Origin: Leptospira ryugenii
GTDB lineage: Bacteria; Spirochaetota; Leptospiria; Leptospirales; Leptospiraceae
DNA: 64,000 bases
Direction of reading: 5' to 3'
NCBI RefSeq assembly: GCF_003114855.1
Contig: NZ_BFBB01000009.1
Coordinates: 124,001-188,000 of the forward strand
Part shown: in pieces, positions 36,599-45,588 of the stretch
Position numbering within the stretch: the first letter of the stretch is position 1
Layout of the letters: each line of letters opens with the position of its first letter
Program-made: the position numbers and the translations under genes
Notes under the pieces: generated by a model
What the model was told of the DNA's origin: nothing
The model's database searches: none
What the model saw: only the letters and a program-made list of their open reading frames with translations

Positions 36599-37221
36599 GA
36601 GTTTCAAGCCTTCTATTTTTGATTGTTTTTATCGCCGCCTGCAATGGTGGAAAAGATGAGTTAGAAAAAAGAAATAATGAGACTAGCCAAGTTATGCTTT
36701 TATTGAGCTATTCACGAAGTTTAGGGAATTGCAAAAAAACAACAAAAACAAATGATAAAGAAAATAGTGTATGTTCTCGATGGCCATCGGGGCTTTGCAA
36801 TCATGATTTGCTCTTTTTTACTTCGGGAGAAATATCCAAACTTTTATCTGATGGAAATGATATCATAAAGCAAAATGCAAATTGTTCCGATGCATTTGCA
36901 CAATCAGGTATCTTTTCGCTAAGGACGAGCACATACCAAGAGCAAGACAATGTCATACGTGACAATAGATTTGAAGTCATAGATAATTGCGTATCTCCTG
37001 TTTCGGCTAGGCTTGCGACTTTCGAGGAGTTAGTTTTTCTAAGCTCTGCAAAGGGTAGGATAGGTAAGGCAGCAACCACTTTGCAATCCAATCTTTTCCT
37101 TTCTGCACCCATCAGAGGGCGCTCCACAGATTGCTTAAGAACTGAATTTTCTGAAAATGAGAGAAAGCTTTTGGAAGATTGGTTAGCGAAAAGGGTTTTA
37201 GAAGAAGCTAATATTCAATGA
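36595..37221 (+). CDS. Lipoprotein coupled to the TonB-dependent receptor
   Basis: 208 residues from a TTG start that overlaps the receptor stop (TTGA), with GGAGG seven bases upstream. Signal peptide SLLFLIVFIAAC gives a lipobox with Cys at about residue 16. The mature part is hydrophilic with several cysteines. I recognise no domain. The tight coupling to the receptor suggests it may assist uptake of the same ligand, like the lipoprotein partner in SusC/SusD-like pairs, though it is much smaller than SusD. Confidence 0.78.
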   Translation: MRVSSLLFLIVFIAACNGGKDELEKRNNETSQVMLLLSYSRSLGNCKKTTKTNDKENSVCSRWPSGLCNHDLLFFTSGEISKLLSDGNDIIKQNANCSDAFAQSGIFSLRTSTYQEQDNVIRDNRFEVIDNCVSPVSARLATFEELVFLSSAKGRIGKAATTLQSNLFLSAPIRGRSTDCLRTEFSENERKLLEDWLAKRVLEEANIQ

Positions 37222-37544
37222 TTTAATTTGGGATTTTCTCTATGCCTTTGGGAATCTCTTTTTGTATTTTTATCCAATGTTTTTTGCATACAATCTTTCA
37301 GTGATATCCCCATTTGGTTTGCAAGGCAAGTCAGAACAAATAGGATGTCTCCGATTTCGCTTGGAATGTCTTTGCCCATTTCATTTTTTTTAAATGACTG
37401 GTCGCCGTAGGTTCTTGCCATGAGACGAGATAGTTCTCCCACTTCCTCCATTAAGATGGCAAGGTTGGTCATTTCGGAGAAATAGCGAACTCCAATTGTG
37501 TTGATCCAAGTATCTACATTAGATTGCATCTCATCTAGTGTCAC
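37215..37544 (-). CDS. MazG-like nucleotide pyrophosphohydrolase
   Basis: 109 residues, the single-domain size. The metal-binding helices are conserved: LAILMEEVGELSRLMA (EExxE) and EIGDILFVLTCLAN (ExxD). These enzymes hydrolyse nucleoside triphosphates, often non-canonical ones. It is the last gene of the leftward glycan operon and overlaps the stop of the gene before it by four bases; its own stop overlaps the convergent lipoprotein gene by seven bases. Confidence 0.85.
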   Translation of the reverse strand: MTLDEMQSNVDTWINTIGVRYFSEMTNLAILMEEVGELSRLMARTYGDQSFKKNEMGKDIPSEIGDILFVLTCLANQMGISLKDCMQKTLDKNTKRDSQRHRENPKLNH

Positions 37545-38683
37545 TTTTTGTACCTCTTAGCTAACTCTTTCCCTAGGATATGGGAGAAGGTTTCCATACC
37601 TTGGCGGTTTAAATGGATTAAATCAAAGCAATACTGCCCATTTTCTTCCTTACCAAGAGAATCTTGTAGATCATATTGGTCTAAACTCTGCCGATCCCCT
37701 AAAGCAAAATGCAATCCGTCTTCCCAGATTTTCATTCTCTCCGGGCCATTGAGAGGTCGGATGGCTGAGGAGTAAGGGGCAAATACGTTGATGATATGGA
37801 TTTTCTGATCCAAAATTAAAGAGTACATTTTGTTCAATCGTCGAAAGTATCGATCTGTACTTTCAGTTTTGATTGGATCTTTGGGAACAGTAATGGCGAT
37901 GGCACAGGTTTCGTGGATCATCCTTCGATGGTCTATATCTGATTCCGTAGGTAAAGGGAAGGTAGTCTGTGGATTTGTTTTTTCCATGCACTCCTCTAGA
38001 GACCGAATGTTATATGGTCCCATAGACTCAGTGTGTGGATTCTCGTAATCCCAGGGCATCAAATTGGGATTTTTGTTCCTTCGTGCAATAGCTTTGATAC
38101 GTTCATTAAAATTGATGAACATATCTCCTAAATCTTTTCGGTAAGCAATGGATTTAAAAAGTAAAAAGAGATAATCCGTCCAAACCATCTTGTACTCGTA
38201 TTTTTGAACTAATGGGATACTGGAAACATTTCCAACTTCTGAAAGCATGACCATTGTTGGTTCCACTAAATGGGAACGATCCACCCAAGCCATACCAGGT
38301 TCTAATACATGGATGATGGTGTGCACTTTTGGAAACTTGCGTAAGTGTTCGGACAATAGGTGGTGCTGAACAACAAGTTCGGAACCTCTGATCGCAAAGG
38401 ATTGAACTTCTTCGCCAGTAGATTTAAGCTCCTCATTTAGAATACGAACAGAAATTCCCTCAAAGGCAACAGAAGTTCCTACAATTAAGATGGTAGGGTC
38501 TAAGACCTTTCTTTGTTCAATGATATGGTTTGTGACTCGATTGATATTGGCAGCATAAGAATTCTTTTTTAAGAATGGTTTGTAAACTCCAATTTGGAGT
38601 AAGATTTCAATTATGAGTATGGTAGAGAATGCTATGACGATTGGCTTGTCGGTTAAAAATTTGAGAAAATCTTTGCTCTTCAT
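37541..38683 (-). CDS. SGNH-like membrane-anchored protein, partner of MBOAT
   Basis: 380 residues with an N-terminal membrane helix (about 12-33). A TSVAFEG motif in ILIVGTSVAFEGIS sits at the nucleophile position of SGNH hydrolases. A late FDLIHLNRQGMETFS carries the Asp/His pair. Similar in layout to the protein at 24136, with little sequence identity apparent by eye. It is three bases downstream of an MBOAT gene, so both are expected to act together on O-acylation of an envelope glycan. Confidence 0.72.
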   Translation of the reverse strand: MKSKDFLKFLTDKPIVIAFSTILIIEILLQIGVYKPFLKKNSYAANINRVTNHIIEQRKVLDPTILIVGTSVAFEGISVRILNEELKSTGEEVQSFAIRGSELVVQHHLLSEHLRKFPKVHTIIHVLEPGMAWVDRSHLVEPTMVMLSEVGNVSSIPLVQKYEYKMVWTDYLFLLFKSIAYRKDLGDMFINFNERIKAIARRNKNPNLMPWDYENPHTESMGPYNIRSLEECMEKTNPQTTFPLPTESDIDHRRMIHETCAIAITVPKDPIKTESTDRYFRRLNKMYSLILDQKIHIINVFAPYSSAIRPLNGPERMKIWEDGLHFALGDRQSLDQYDLQDSLGKEENGQYCFDLIHLNRQGMETFSHILGKELAKRYKK

Positions 38684-38686
38684 GGT

Positions 38687-40186
38687 TTAAAACTGAAAGT
38701 AGAGGAAGTTCTGACTTTCTGTGACTCCAAAGAATAAAATGAGGTAAATATTAACAATGATGAAGGCGGCAAACTTCCAATTTTTCTTTCCTTCAAAAAG
38801 AGTAGGTATCTGTCTCTTAGAGAAAATATAACTCGCTGCAAAGCAGATAGCAAGTAGGATTCCAAATCTATAATTCGACCAACGATACATAGGAGCCATA
38901 GACTCATTCATAAAAACAAGACTTTTCATCATGTAGATTGCTTTGTCCATGTCCTCGGCTCTAAACATTATAAATCCGAAAGAAAGGCAAAACATTGTAA
39001 ATATACGGGCAGAAAGATCGTAGACAAATCCACCGGTCGCGTTAAGGGATTTGGAAAGATCGGTATCGCTATAGTATTTATGGATCAAAAGCATGACACC
39101 TTGCCAAATACCCCAACTAACATAGTGATAAGCGGCTCCATGCCAAAGTCCTGCAAAGAGCCAAGTAATCATGATGTTTCGGATATATTTGATTTGGGAT
39201 ACTCTAGAACCACCCAAAGGGATATAAATATAATCACGGATCCATGTAGAAAAGGAAATGTGCCATTTGGACCAATGGTCCGCAATATTCCGGCAGGACA
39301 TGGGAAAATTAAAGTTAGGATTGAATTGGAAACCAAATAACCGAGCAACCCCAATAGCAATGTCGGTATAACCTGCAAAGTCAAAGTAAATCTGCCAACC
39401 GAAAGCCAAAGTACCGGTCCAGATTTCAAGGCTGTTTAAATTTTGGTAGTTCGCAAAAACCGAATCAACCACTCTCCCTAAATTGTCTGCAAATACTATC
39501 TTCCTTGTAAATCCGATGAGGATTAAAGCAAAGGCAGATTCAATATTTTCCTTCAAAACTAAAAGGCGGTTATCGAGGTCTCGAAAGAATGTTTCCGCGC
39601 GAACAATCGGTCCGGCAACCAGTTGAGGAAAGAATGCGACATACAGAGAAAAGTCTAAAAATGATTTTCTTGCCTCTATCTTTCGGAAGTATACATCTAT
39701 AGTATAACTCATAGATTGGAATGTGTAGAATGAAATTCCCACAGGTAAGATAATGTTTTGGCTCGCAAACTTATACTCAGAGAAATAATTTAGGTCATTG
39801 ACGAGACCAATAAGAAAGTTGGTATATTTAAAAAATCCTAAGGTTCCAATATTGACTAAAAGTGAGATGACCAAAAAGATCTTGCGTTTTGCACTTTCAT
39901 CCGCTAATTTTTGGAGGTTGATGGCAGCTATATAATCGACAACAGTCGAAAACAATAAGATGAGTATATAGATGTTTATCTTAAAATCACAAAACAGGGT
40001 GTCAACGATGGATGCGAAACCTTCTGTTTGCCTAGCATCGCATTGTATAGAGCTTGGTTGCCAAGCCATATAAAAGTAATAACTCGCGATTAAAAAAAAG
40101 AGCTTTTGCCAGCGATCCTTCAACAAATTCCCTACGATTAATGTGAAGGGAAAAAAGATTAAAAATTCTAAAGAGTTAAATAACAT
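38687..40186 (-). CDS. MBOAT-family O-acyltransferase (second copy)
   Basis: 499 residues starting MLFNSLEFLIFFP, typical of AlgI-like proteins. Key segments: IYFDFAGYTDIAIGVARLFG, FPMSCRNIADHWSKWHISFSTWIRDYIYIPLGGS and FAGLWHGAAYHYVSWGIWQG with the catalytic His. It has multiple membrane helices, with a Cys-containing insert between the second and third helices (about 45-70). It sits in an operon of glycosyltransferase-like genes, five bases after the upstream gene. Compared with the copy at 22630, the core is conserved but the ends differ. Confidence 0.9.
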   Translation of the reverse strand: MLFNSLEFLIFFPFTLIVGNLLKDRWQKLFFLIASYYFYMAWQPSSIQCDARQTEGFASIVDTLFCDFKINIYILILLFSTVVDYIAAINLQKLADESAKRKIFLVISLLVNIGTLGFFKYTNFLIGLVNDLNYFSEYKFASQNIILPVGISFYTFQSMSYTIDVYFRKIEARKSFLDFSLYVAFFPQLVAGPIVRAETFFRDLDNRLLVLKENIESAFALILIGFTRKIVFADNLGRVVDSVFANYQNLNSLEIWTGTLAFGWQIYFDFAGYTDIAIGVARLFGFQFNPNFNFPMSCRNIADHWSKWHISFSTWIRDYIYIPLGGSRVSQIKYIRNIMITWLFAGLWHGAAYHYVSWGIWQGVMLLIHKYYSDTDLSKSLNATGGFVYDLSARIFTMFCLSFGFIMFRAEDMDKAIYMMKSLVFMNESMAPMYRWSNYRFGILLAICFAASYIFSKRQIPTLFEGKKNWKFAAFIIVNIYLILFFGVTESQNFLYFQF

Positions 40187-40191
40187 TTCAT

Positions 40192-41484
40192 TTACCTTTG
40201 GTAGATGGATTCATCAGCAAGTTTTAAGACTGGCCCCTGGATTCCTTCTATATATCCAAATTTGGGCCCGACAGAACGAGGTAGGGTAGAAAACGTAAAA
40301 TTGGTTAGAAAGTACAAAACAACCATAACCAAAAATAAAGAATGCAATAGGGACTTGGAGAATTGTGGCAAAATCGCTATTGCATATGACTTTAATACAT
40401 AAAAGCTGAGGAGCCAAAGTGCAATGCTTGTCCCTACCCAAAATTCAAAGAAGTAACCTTCCCACCAAGTATAAAATCCGATAGAAGGAATGAGCCAAAA
40501 AGTGAGTAGAATGATTTCACTTTTGAACTGCCTCAAGAGAGATTTGAAATTGAGCATCCCTAACATAATTATTGTTAACCAATAAGCCGCATTTAAATTG
40601 AACGCTACACTAGTTTTGGAGTAGAATTGAGAAAAGTCTACCCTGAATTTTGGGACCACGTTCTGAAAGACTAAAAAAGCATCCCCGATTCCCCTATAAA
40701 AGAACAAAACATAGTTCTTTTCCTCGGGACTCATTCCCCAGCGATTGATGGCTGCATAGAGAAACATCCAAAAGCTAAAGTGTTTTTCGTCTATGGGCCC
40801 GAGACCACGTTTTAAGATGATAAAACCCACAAACAAATAGGAAAGGACAGTAGCTATGGCTAGAGTTGAGAGATAGATGGAGATTAAGCGAAGTTTGACT
40901 CCGAAATATCTTTTTTGTTCGAGAAGGATGGCCATGGGAACGATGCCAAAATGAATGACATTGGATTGGTGGAAGTAAATACTCAGAAGTTGTATACACC
41001 AAAGAAGGGCTAAATGCTTCAAAGCCAAGCCTTTTCGTAAAAAAAGTAGAGTGAGTAAGAATAAAACAGCCATAAGGCAGGAATGAATCAGAGGTGTATC
41101 ATTGTGATAACTATAGAACCAAAAAGCCTGGCTGAACTGAACGAGGAGGCCCAAGAGAATGGCTGCAAAAAAGTCCTCATATAATCTATATAATATCCAA
41201 ATAAAAAATCCTAAAAATAACAGAGAAACCGCAAGGATTCGCAAACGAAGAAAGAACATGATATCTGTTGTTTTGAGGACGGATTGTATCCATTTCCAAT
41301 ATAATAGTCCAGAGGACTCAAATCCCAAATGGTGTGGATTGAAAAAAGCAGACTCCCAACGGTTTTTTTGGATATTTAATGCATATACACAGGAATCCCA
41401 ATCAAAAGTCCTAGAGAGGTATCTAAGATGGAAAAACCCTAAGACCAATAAAAGAAGGAAAAGGATGATTTTTTTTACATTCAT
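40192..41484 (-). CDS. Polytopic membrane protein, glycosyltransferase-C-like
   Basis: 430 residues with about ten membrane helices. The first extracytoplasmic loop has an acidic pair (RTFDWDSCVYA) followed by FNPHHLGFESSGLLYW. Loops like this are found in GT-C type enzymes that use polyprenyl-phosphate sugars. The C-terminus is soluble and short. Operon context with GT4, GT87-like and MBOAT genes supports a role in surface glycan synthesis. The exact family is uncertain. Confidence 0.68.
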   Translation of the reverse strand: MNVKKIILFLLLLVLGFFHLRYLSRTFDWDSCVYALNIQKNRWESAFFNPHHLGFESSGLLYWKWIQSVLKTTDIMFFLRLRILAVSLLFLGFFIWILYRLYEDFFAAILLGLLVQFSQAFWFYSYHNDTPLIHSCLMAVLFLLTLLFLRKGLALKHLALLWCIQLLSIYFHQSNVIHFGIVPMAILLEQKRYFGVKLRLISIYLSTLAIATVLSYLFVGFIILKRGLGPIDEKHFSFWMFLYAAINRWGMSPEEKNYVLFFYRGIGDAFLVFQNVVPKFRVDFSQFYSKTSVAFNLNAAYWLTIIMLGMLNFKSLLRQFKSEIILLTFWLIPSIGFYTWWEGYFFEFWVGTSIALWLLSFYVLKSYAIAILPQFSKSLLHSLFLVMVVLYFLTNFTFSTLPRSVGPKFGYIEGIQGPVLKLADESIYQR

Positions 41485-42072
41485 TTATCTTTGCAAGAGT
41501 TGGTTGATGATCCTTTGGTTATTTCGATAGGGGAAAAAGAATGGTGATTTGGCAATGATCTGATTTTCTCGTTTCCAAACCAATTGGTTGAAACCCAACC
41601 AATTTCTGATCCCAGAATGTAGCCATTCGAGTTCCAGTGAATCTTGCATACGATTGAATTTATGAAGTTTAACTCCGAATAACCTTCGTTCAATGACCCA
41701 AATTTCTTCCTTCACCAGAAATAATTTTCTATCCCATTCCATTAATTTTTGGCTTAGATCCCAGACCAATGAAAAGGCAAGATAAAAATAAACGAAAAGA
41801 GCTAGGTATTGGTAATACTTTAAACTATTTAAGAATGGAATTTTTAGTACTTTTGTAATCTCTAAAATCGATACGAACCAGTATAAAAAATCACTTAAAT
41901 AATGGATATTTTGAAACAGAAGATACAAAAGGATCGTGCAAAATAAAAAGAGTGTCCATTGGGGGAGATTGTTTGTTACCAGTGGTTCATACAAAGAAGT
42001 CCCAAAGTATGAGTTGCGTTTTCTAATTTGCCTTTCGCGAAATCGAGAGATGATTTGTTTAAACCATTTCAT
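41485..42072 (-). CDS. Small membrane protein of unknown function
   Basis: 195 residues with two hydrophobic segments (about 38-60 and 85-110) and basic N-terminus. The C-terminal ~85 residues (KLFLVKEEIWVIERRLFGVKLHKFN) have the beta-strand spacing of a small bacterial PH-like domain, a weak suggestion. It starts 14 bases inside the end of the GT4 gene and abuts the next gene directly. No function can be assigned beyond membership in the glycan operon. Confidence 0.65.
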   Translation of the reverse strand: MKWFKQIISRFRERQIRKRNSYFGTSLYEPLVTNNLPQWTLFLFCTILLYLLFQNIHYLSDFLYWFVSILEITKVLKIPFLNSLKYYQYLALFVYFYLAFSLVWDLSQKLMEWDRKLFLVKEEIWVIERRLFGVKLHKFNRMQDSLELEWLHSGIRNWLGFNQLVWKRENQIIAKSPFFFPYRNNQRIINQLLQR

Positions 42073-43156
42073 TTTGGAATATCTCCTTTTCTAATAACTT
42101 TGCCGTGGCATCCCAAGACCAAATCTTTGGATTGAACTTGGGATTTCTGGTAAAGGATTTGTATTTACTTACAGTTACAAATGCGTCTCTCCAAGCATTT
42201 GTATCATTTGCATCCACATAAAGATCATTTCCTGTTTCCAATATTTCCCGAAAGACTGGGATGTTAGAGGCTACACATTTTTTATTCTCAATCATGGCTT
42301 CGAGAAGGGGTAAACCAAAGCCTTCATGTAGTGAGGGAAAAAAGAAAACCTTACACTTTTGGATTGCTTCTCTCAGGAATTCTTCCTCCGGTGATTCAAA
42401 AAAATGAATCGAATCTTGTTTTGCCTGATCGGAATGTAAATATTGGTAAAGATCCTCACCTTCTGTTCCCCAACCTTTTCTTCCGAGTACCAAGAGTTTA
42501 AAGTGACTATTGGGAAATAATCCTCTAAATTGTTGGAAGGCCTCCACCAATCGTTTGATGTTTTTTCTAGGCTCGAGAGTCCCAATTGTCAAAAAGTAAT
42601 CTTTAGGCAATACAAATTGATTGCTTACCTTTGGCTTTGTAACTCCTGGATAGATGACAGTACATTTAGAACGGTTTTCTGGAAAGTGTTGGACGATTTC
42701 ATTTTGAGTATTTTGGGAGAGGCAGAAAATCCTATCAGCATTCCGCATAGTATTGGGAGAAAGGATTCTATGCTGCCAGTAGTTCCAAGGATTCATAGTC
42801 TGGGGTGCGGATATAAAATTGAGATCATGGTAATTGACAAAACATGGTATAGATAATTTTTTCCAAGGTAACATTTGCAAGGTTCCCCAAAACCTCTCGA
42901 TACCGTCTCGTTTTAAGATAAAAGGTAGTAGAAAGTTTAGGTAAATCGGACCTGGGACAGTTTTATTTGCGATCCGTAATTTTACATTTTCAAATTCCTG
43001 AAAGTAAACAAACACCGGGTGAATTGCTTTGTTGGAATAAAGATAGAAAGTAGTTTCTTTGTGTTTTGGAATGATCCGTTTGAGAACTTCCTCTAAGTAA
43101 CGAGAGTTCCCCGTGTAACCATAAGAAAAAGGTCTTACATCAATGCCTAGTTTCAT
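42059..43156 (-). CDS. Glycosyltransferase family 4
   Basis: About 365 residues from the ATG at 43156 (MKLGIDVRPFSYGYTGNSRY), the usual GT-B N-terminus; a longer frame from 43198 is less likely. The C-terminal nucleotide-sugar domain has LTIGTLEPRKNIKRLVEAFQQF and FFPSLHEGFGLPLLEAM, including the EGFGLPLLE (Ex7E) motif. It transfers a sugar from a nucleotide donor in the cytosol. Overlaps the upstream GT87-like gene by 17 bases and the downstream gene by 14. Confidence 0.9.
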   Translation of the reverse strand: MKLGIDVRPFSYGYTGNSRYLEEVLKRIIPKHKETTFYLYSNKAIHPVFVYFQEFENVKLRIANKTVPGPIYLNFLLPFILKRDGIERFWGTLQMLPWKKLSIPCFVNYHDLNFISAPQTMNPWNYWQHRILSPNTMRNADRIFCLSQNTQNEIVQHFPENRSKCTVIYPGVTKPKVSNQFVLPKDYFLTIGTLEPRKNIKRLVEAFQQFRGLFPNSHFKLLVLGRKGWGTEGEDLYQYLHSDQAKQDSIHFFESPEEEFLREAIQKCKVFFFPSLHEGFGLPLLEAMIENKKCVASNIPVFREILETGNDLYVDANDTNAWRDAFVTVSKYKSFTRNPKFNPKIWSWDATAKLLEKEIFQNEMV

Positions 43157-44429
43157 CTGCACGTATATTTTTCCAAATGATATAGGTATACAAAGCAAAA
43201 CTATAATAGAGCAGAATGGATACCATTAAAAGGACAGACTCTAATGTACTTCCGACTACACTTCGGTGGCTAAGAAGAGGTATGAGACAGATTCCTAGTA
43301 AAATTTTCTTTCCTTTTGTTTCTTTCCCCCATAAGGCCTGTTCTGTGAGTAGAAAGTAGATTGGGAAAAGACATACTACAAAACTATGTACCCAGCTAAT
43401 CCCACTAAAAATTGCTGAAGCTAAGAACAGAAGAGAGGTGAGTTCCCATTCTCGGTTTTTTTGCCGCATCAAAAAGAGGATGGGAATCCCAGAAAGAAGG
43501 AGGATGAAAGCTTGGATTTTTTGCACAGTTTTCATTTCCAAATCTAAGAAAGGCATCCGGTAGAGTGGCTGGTTCACAAAGTCAGCGCCTGAAATGAAGT
43601 ATTTTGCCAAAGTAGACGGTAGGCTTTGGTTATTTTTCCAAGAGCGTAGGAGAGGATTAGTGAGAGCATTCCCAAGAACTTCTTTCCACCATTGCCATGT
43701 CATGTCTTGGGTATAGGCCAAATGGGTGCTAGCTGGGAGTGCATTCCATACGAAGATACCGAATACAAACCAGAGAATTGCTTTCCATCGTTTTTGGTAG
43801 ACAAAGATTGCTAAAAAGACTAGGGGAGTTACCTTGATGCTAGTAGCCAATGCCAAAAGAATCCCCGCAAAACCATCGTTTTTCGCTATCAAAGCTAGTA
43901 AAACCAAAAGAACGAGCAAGAGCCCAACTTGGTTGTTTTGGACATGGCTTTCTAAAAATCGAAAGTTCAAAAGTAGTACGAGTGATAGTATCCATTCTCG
44001 ATTTTTGAAATTCCGACCGAAGAATTCTCCCTTCCAGAACAAATAAAGGATACCGAGTAGACATAAGAAGCCAATGACCTGGTGGATGCCCGAGGCGACC
44101 GGAGCGGGAAAGTAGGTTAGAGGTAAGAGAAGGTAAGCAAAGAGTGGTGGGTAAATATAGGTCGCCGTTTGGGTTTGCAAATCGGAAAGTAGTTTTGCAT
44201 TCTCTGGCAAAAACAATTCCTCCCAAGATTTCACCTTGTCTTTCAATTCGTAAGCTACATCAAATTTATAGAGGTTTTCCCCCGCCTTCCAACGCTCGCT
44301 TGCATGGTAGTAGTCTAGAAAGTCAGATTTTTGGTTCCTTCGGTTCCAGCCATTGATCAGAAAAAAACCGAGAAGGAGGATCAGGAGGATTCTCCCACCC
44401 ACTTCAGATTTTTGCAGGGATTTCCACAT
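43140..44429 (-). CDS. GT87/DUF2029-type membrane glycosyltransferase
   Basis: About 429 residues with about ten membrane helices. Family marks are present: SDFLDYYHASERWKAGENLY in the first periplasmic loop, YPPLFAYLLLPLTY, NNQVGLLLVLLVLLAL and IKVTPLVFL. GT87 members use polyprenyl-phosphate sugars on the periplasmic side. It is the first gene of the leftward operon, 54 bp from the divergent queA start. ATG at 44429 is preferred to a TTG at 44441. Confidence 0.82.
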   Translation of the reverse strand: MWKSLQKSEVGGRILLILLLGFFLINGWNRRNQKSDFLDYYHASERWKAGENLYKFDVAYELKDKVKSWEELFLPENAKLLSDLQTQTATYIYPPLFAYLLLPLTYFPAPVASGIHQVIGFLCLLGILYLFWKGEFFGRNFKNREWILSLVLLLNFRFLESHVQNNQVGLLLVLLVLLALIAKNDGFAGILLALATSIKVTPLVFLAIFVYQKRWKAILWFVFGIFVWNALPASTHLAYTQDMTWQWWKEVLGNALTNPLLRSWKNNQSLPSTLAKYFISGADFVNQPLYRMPFLDLEMKTVQKIQAFILLLSGIPILFLMRQKNREWELTSLLFLASAIFSGISWVHSFVVCLFPIYFLLTEQALWGKETKGKKILLGICLIPLLSHRSVVGSTLESVLLMVSILLYYSFALYTYIIWKNIRADETRH

Positions 44430-44483
44430 GGTTTCTGCCAAATTTTGGTTTTTCCAGATTCTAGCAAGATTTTCCTGACAGGT

Positions 44484-45530
44484 ATGGATTTACTGGATTT
44501 AGAAGAGTATGATTTTGCGCTCCCAGAAGAGCAGATTGCGAAATTTCCGGCAGAGGACCGGGCGGCATCTCGACTTCTTTGCCTAGACCGTAGCCATGCT
44601 CAGATCCAAGAACACAGCCATTTCCGTGAAATCGCTACTTATTTCAAACCAGGAGACATCCTTGTTTACAATGAGACAAAAGTTTCCAAACGCCGTGTGT
44701 TTTTACATTCCAAGAGTGAGCGTATCCATGAAGCCATTTTTCTAAAGCCTTTAGATGAACTTGCTTCTACTTGGGAATGCATACTTAAATTTCGCCGAAA
44801 ACTTAAGTTAGGTGATCTTCTCTTCCTAAATTCTGAGAGTTCATTGCACTTCCGGTTTGAAGGAAAAATGGGTGAACTTTCCATTTTAAAGGCAAATCGT
44901 CCATTGACAGAAGAAGACTTTGAGGTCTTCGGCAATATCCCCATCCCACCTTATTTAAAGAGACTTGCAACCGAAGAGGATGAAATCCGTTACCAAACCG
45001 TGTTCGCTAAACAACCCGGGTCTGTGGCAGCACCCACAGCTGGGCTTCATTTTACGGAGGACTTGGTTGCCTTGCTCCAAAGCGCAGGGATAGAATTTCT
45101 GCCTGTCCAATTAAAGATCGGTTATGGGACATTCCAAGGACTGACAGAAGAACAATTGAAAAGCAAATCACTTCATAGCGAAGAGTATTCCCTGGCTCCT
45201 TTGGTTGCTAGTCGATTAACAAATGCTAAACGAAATGGACAAAGAATCATTGCCATCGGGACAACCAGTTTACGTGTCTTAGAGACCGTTTATGAGAAAG
45301 AATCTCAGATTTTCCACCCAGGAGAAGGGAAAACTGACATATTTTTGTCACCTGGTGACCACATACTTTCCATAGATGGAATCATCACAAATTTCCATCT
45401 GCCGAAAAGTAGCCTGATCTTACTTGTTAGTACATTTGCAGGAAAAAACTTAATCAAAGAAGCTTATGGTTATGCTCTCACGAATCAATTCCGATTCTAT
45501 TCATATGGGGACGCAATGTTCATCTATTAA
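44484..45530 (+). CDS. queA: S-adenosylmethionine:tRNA ribosyltransferase-isomerase
   Basis: 348 residues from the ATG at 44484, normal for QueA; longer upstream frames run into the divergent gene. Conserved segments include YDFALPEEQIAKFPAEDRAASRLLCLDR, GDILVYNETKVSKRR, QTVFAKQPGSVAAPTAGLHF and the C-terminal LPKSSLILLVSTFAG. QueA adds the epoxycyclopentanediol ring in queuosine biosynthesis at tRNA position 34. Upstream residues before the start share no QueA similarity. Confidence 0.95.
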   Translation: MDLLDLEEYDFALPEEQIAKFPAEDRAASRLLCLDRSHAQIQEHSHFREIATYFKPGDILVYNETKVSKRRVFLHSKSERIHEAIFLKPLDELASTWECILKFRRKLKLGDLLFLNSESSLHFRFEGKMGELSILKANRPLTEEDFEVFGNIPIPPYLKRLATEEDEIRYQTVFAKQPGSVAAPTAGLHFTEDLVALLQSAGIEFLPVQLKIGYGTFQGLTEEQLKSKSLHSEEYSLAPLVASRLTNAKRNGQRIIAIGTTSLRVLETVYEKESQIFHPGEGKTDIFLSPGDHILSIDGIITNFHLPKSSLILLVSTFAGKNLIKEAYGYALTNQFRFYSYGDAMFIY

Positions 45531-45588
45531 AAATGAATTTACAAATGCCTTAATTTTGAGAGGATCGAAGGACTAATCGCTCCTGACT

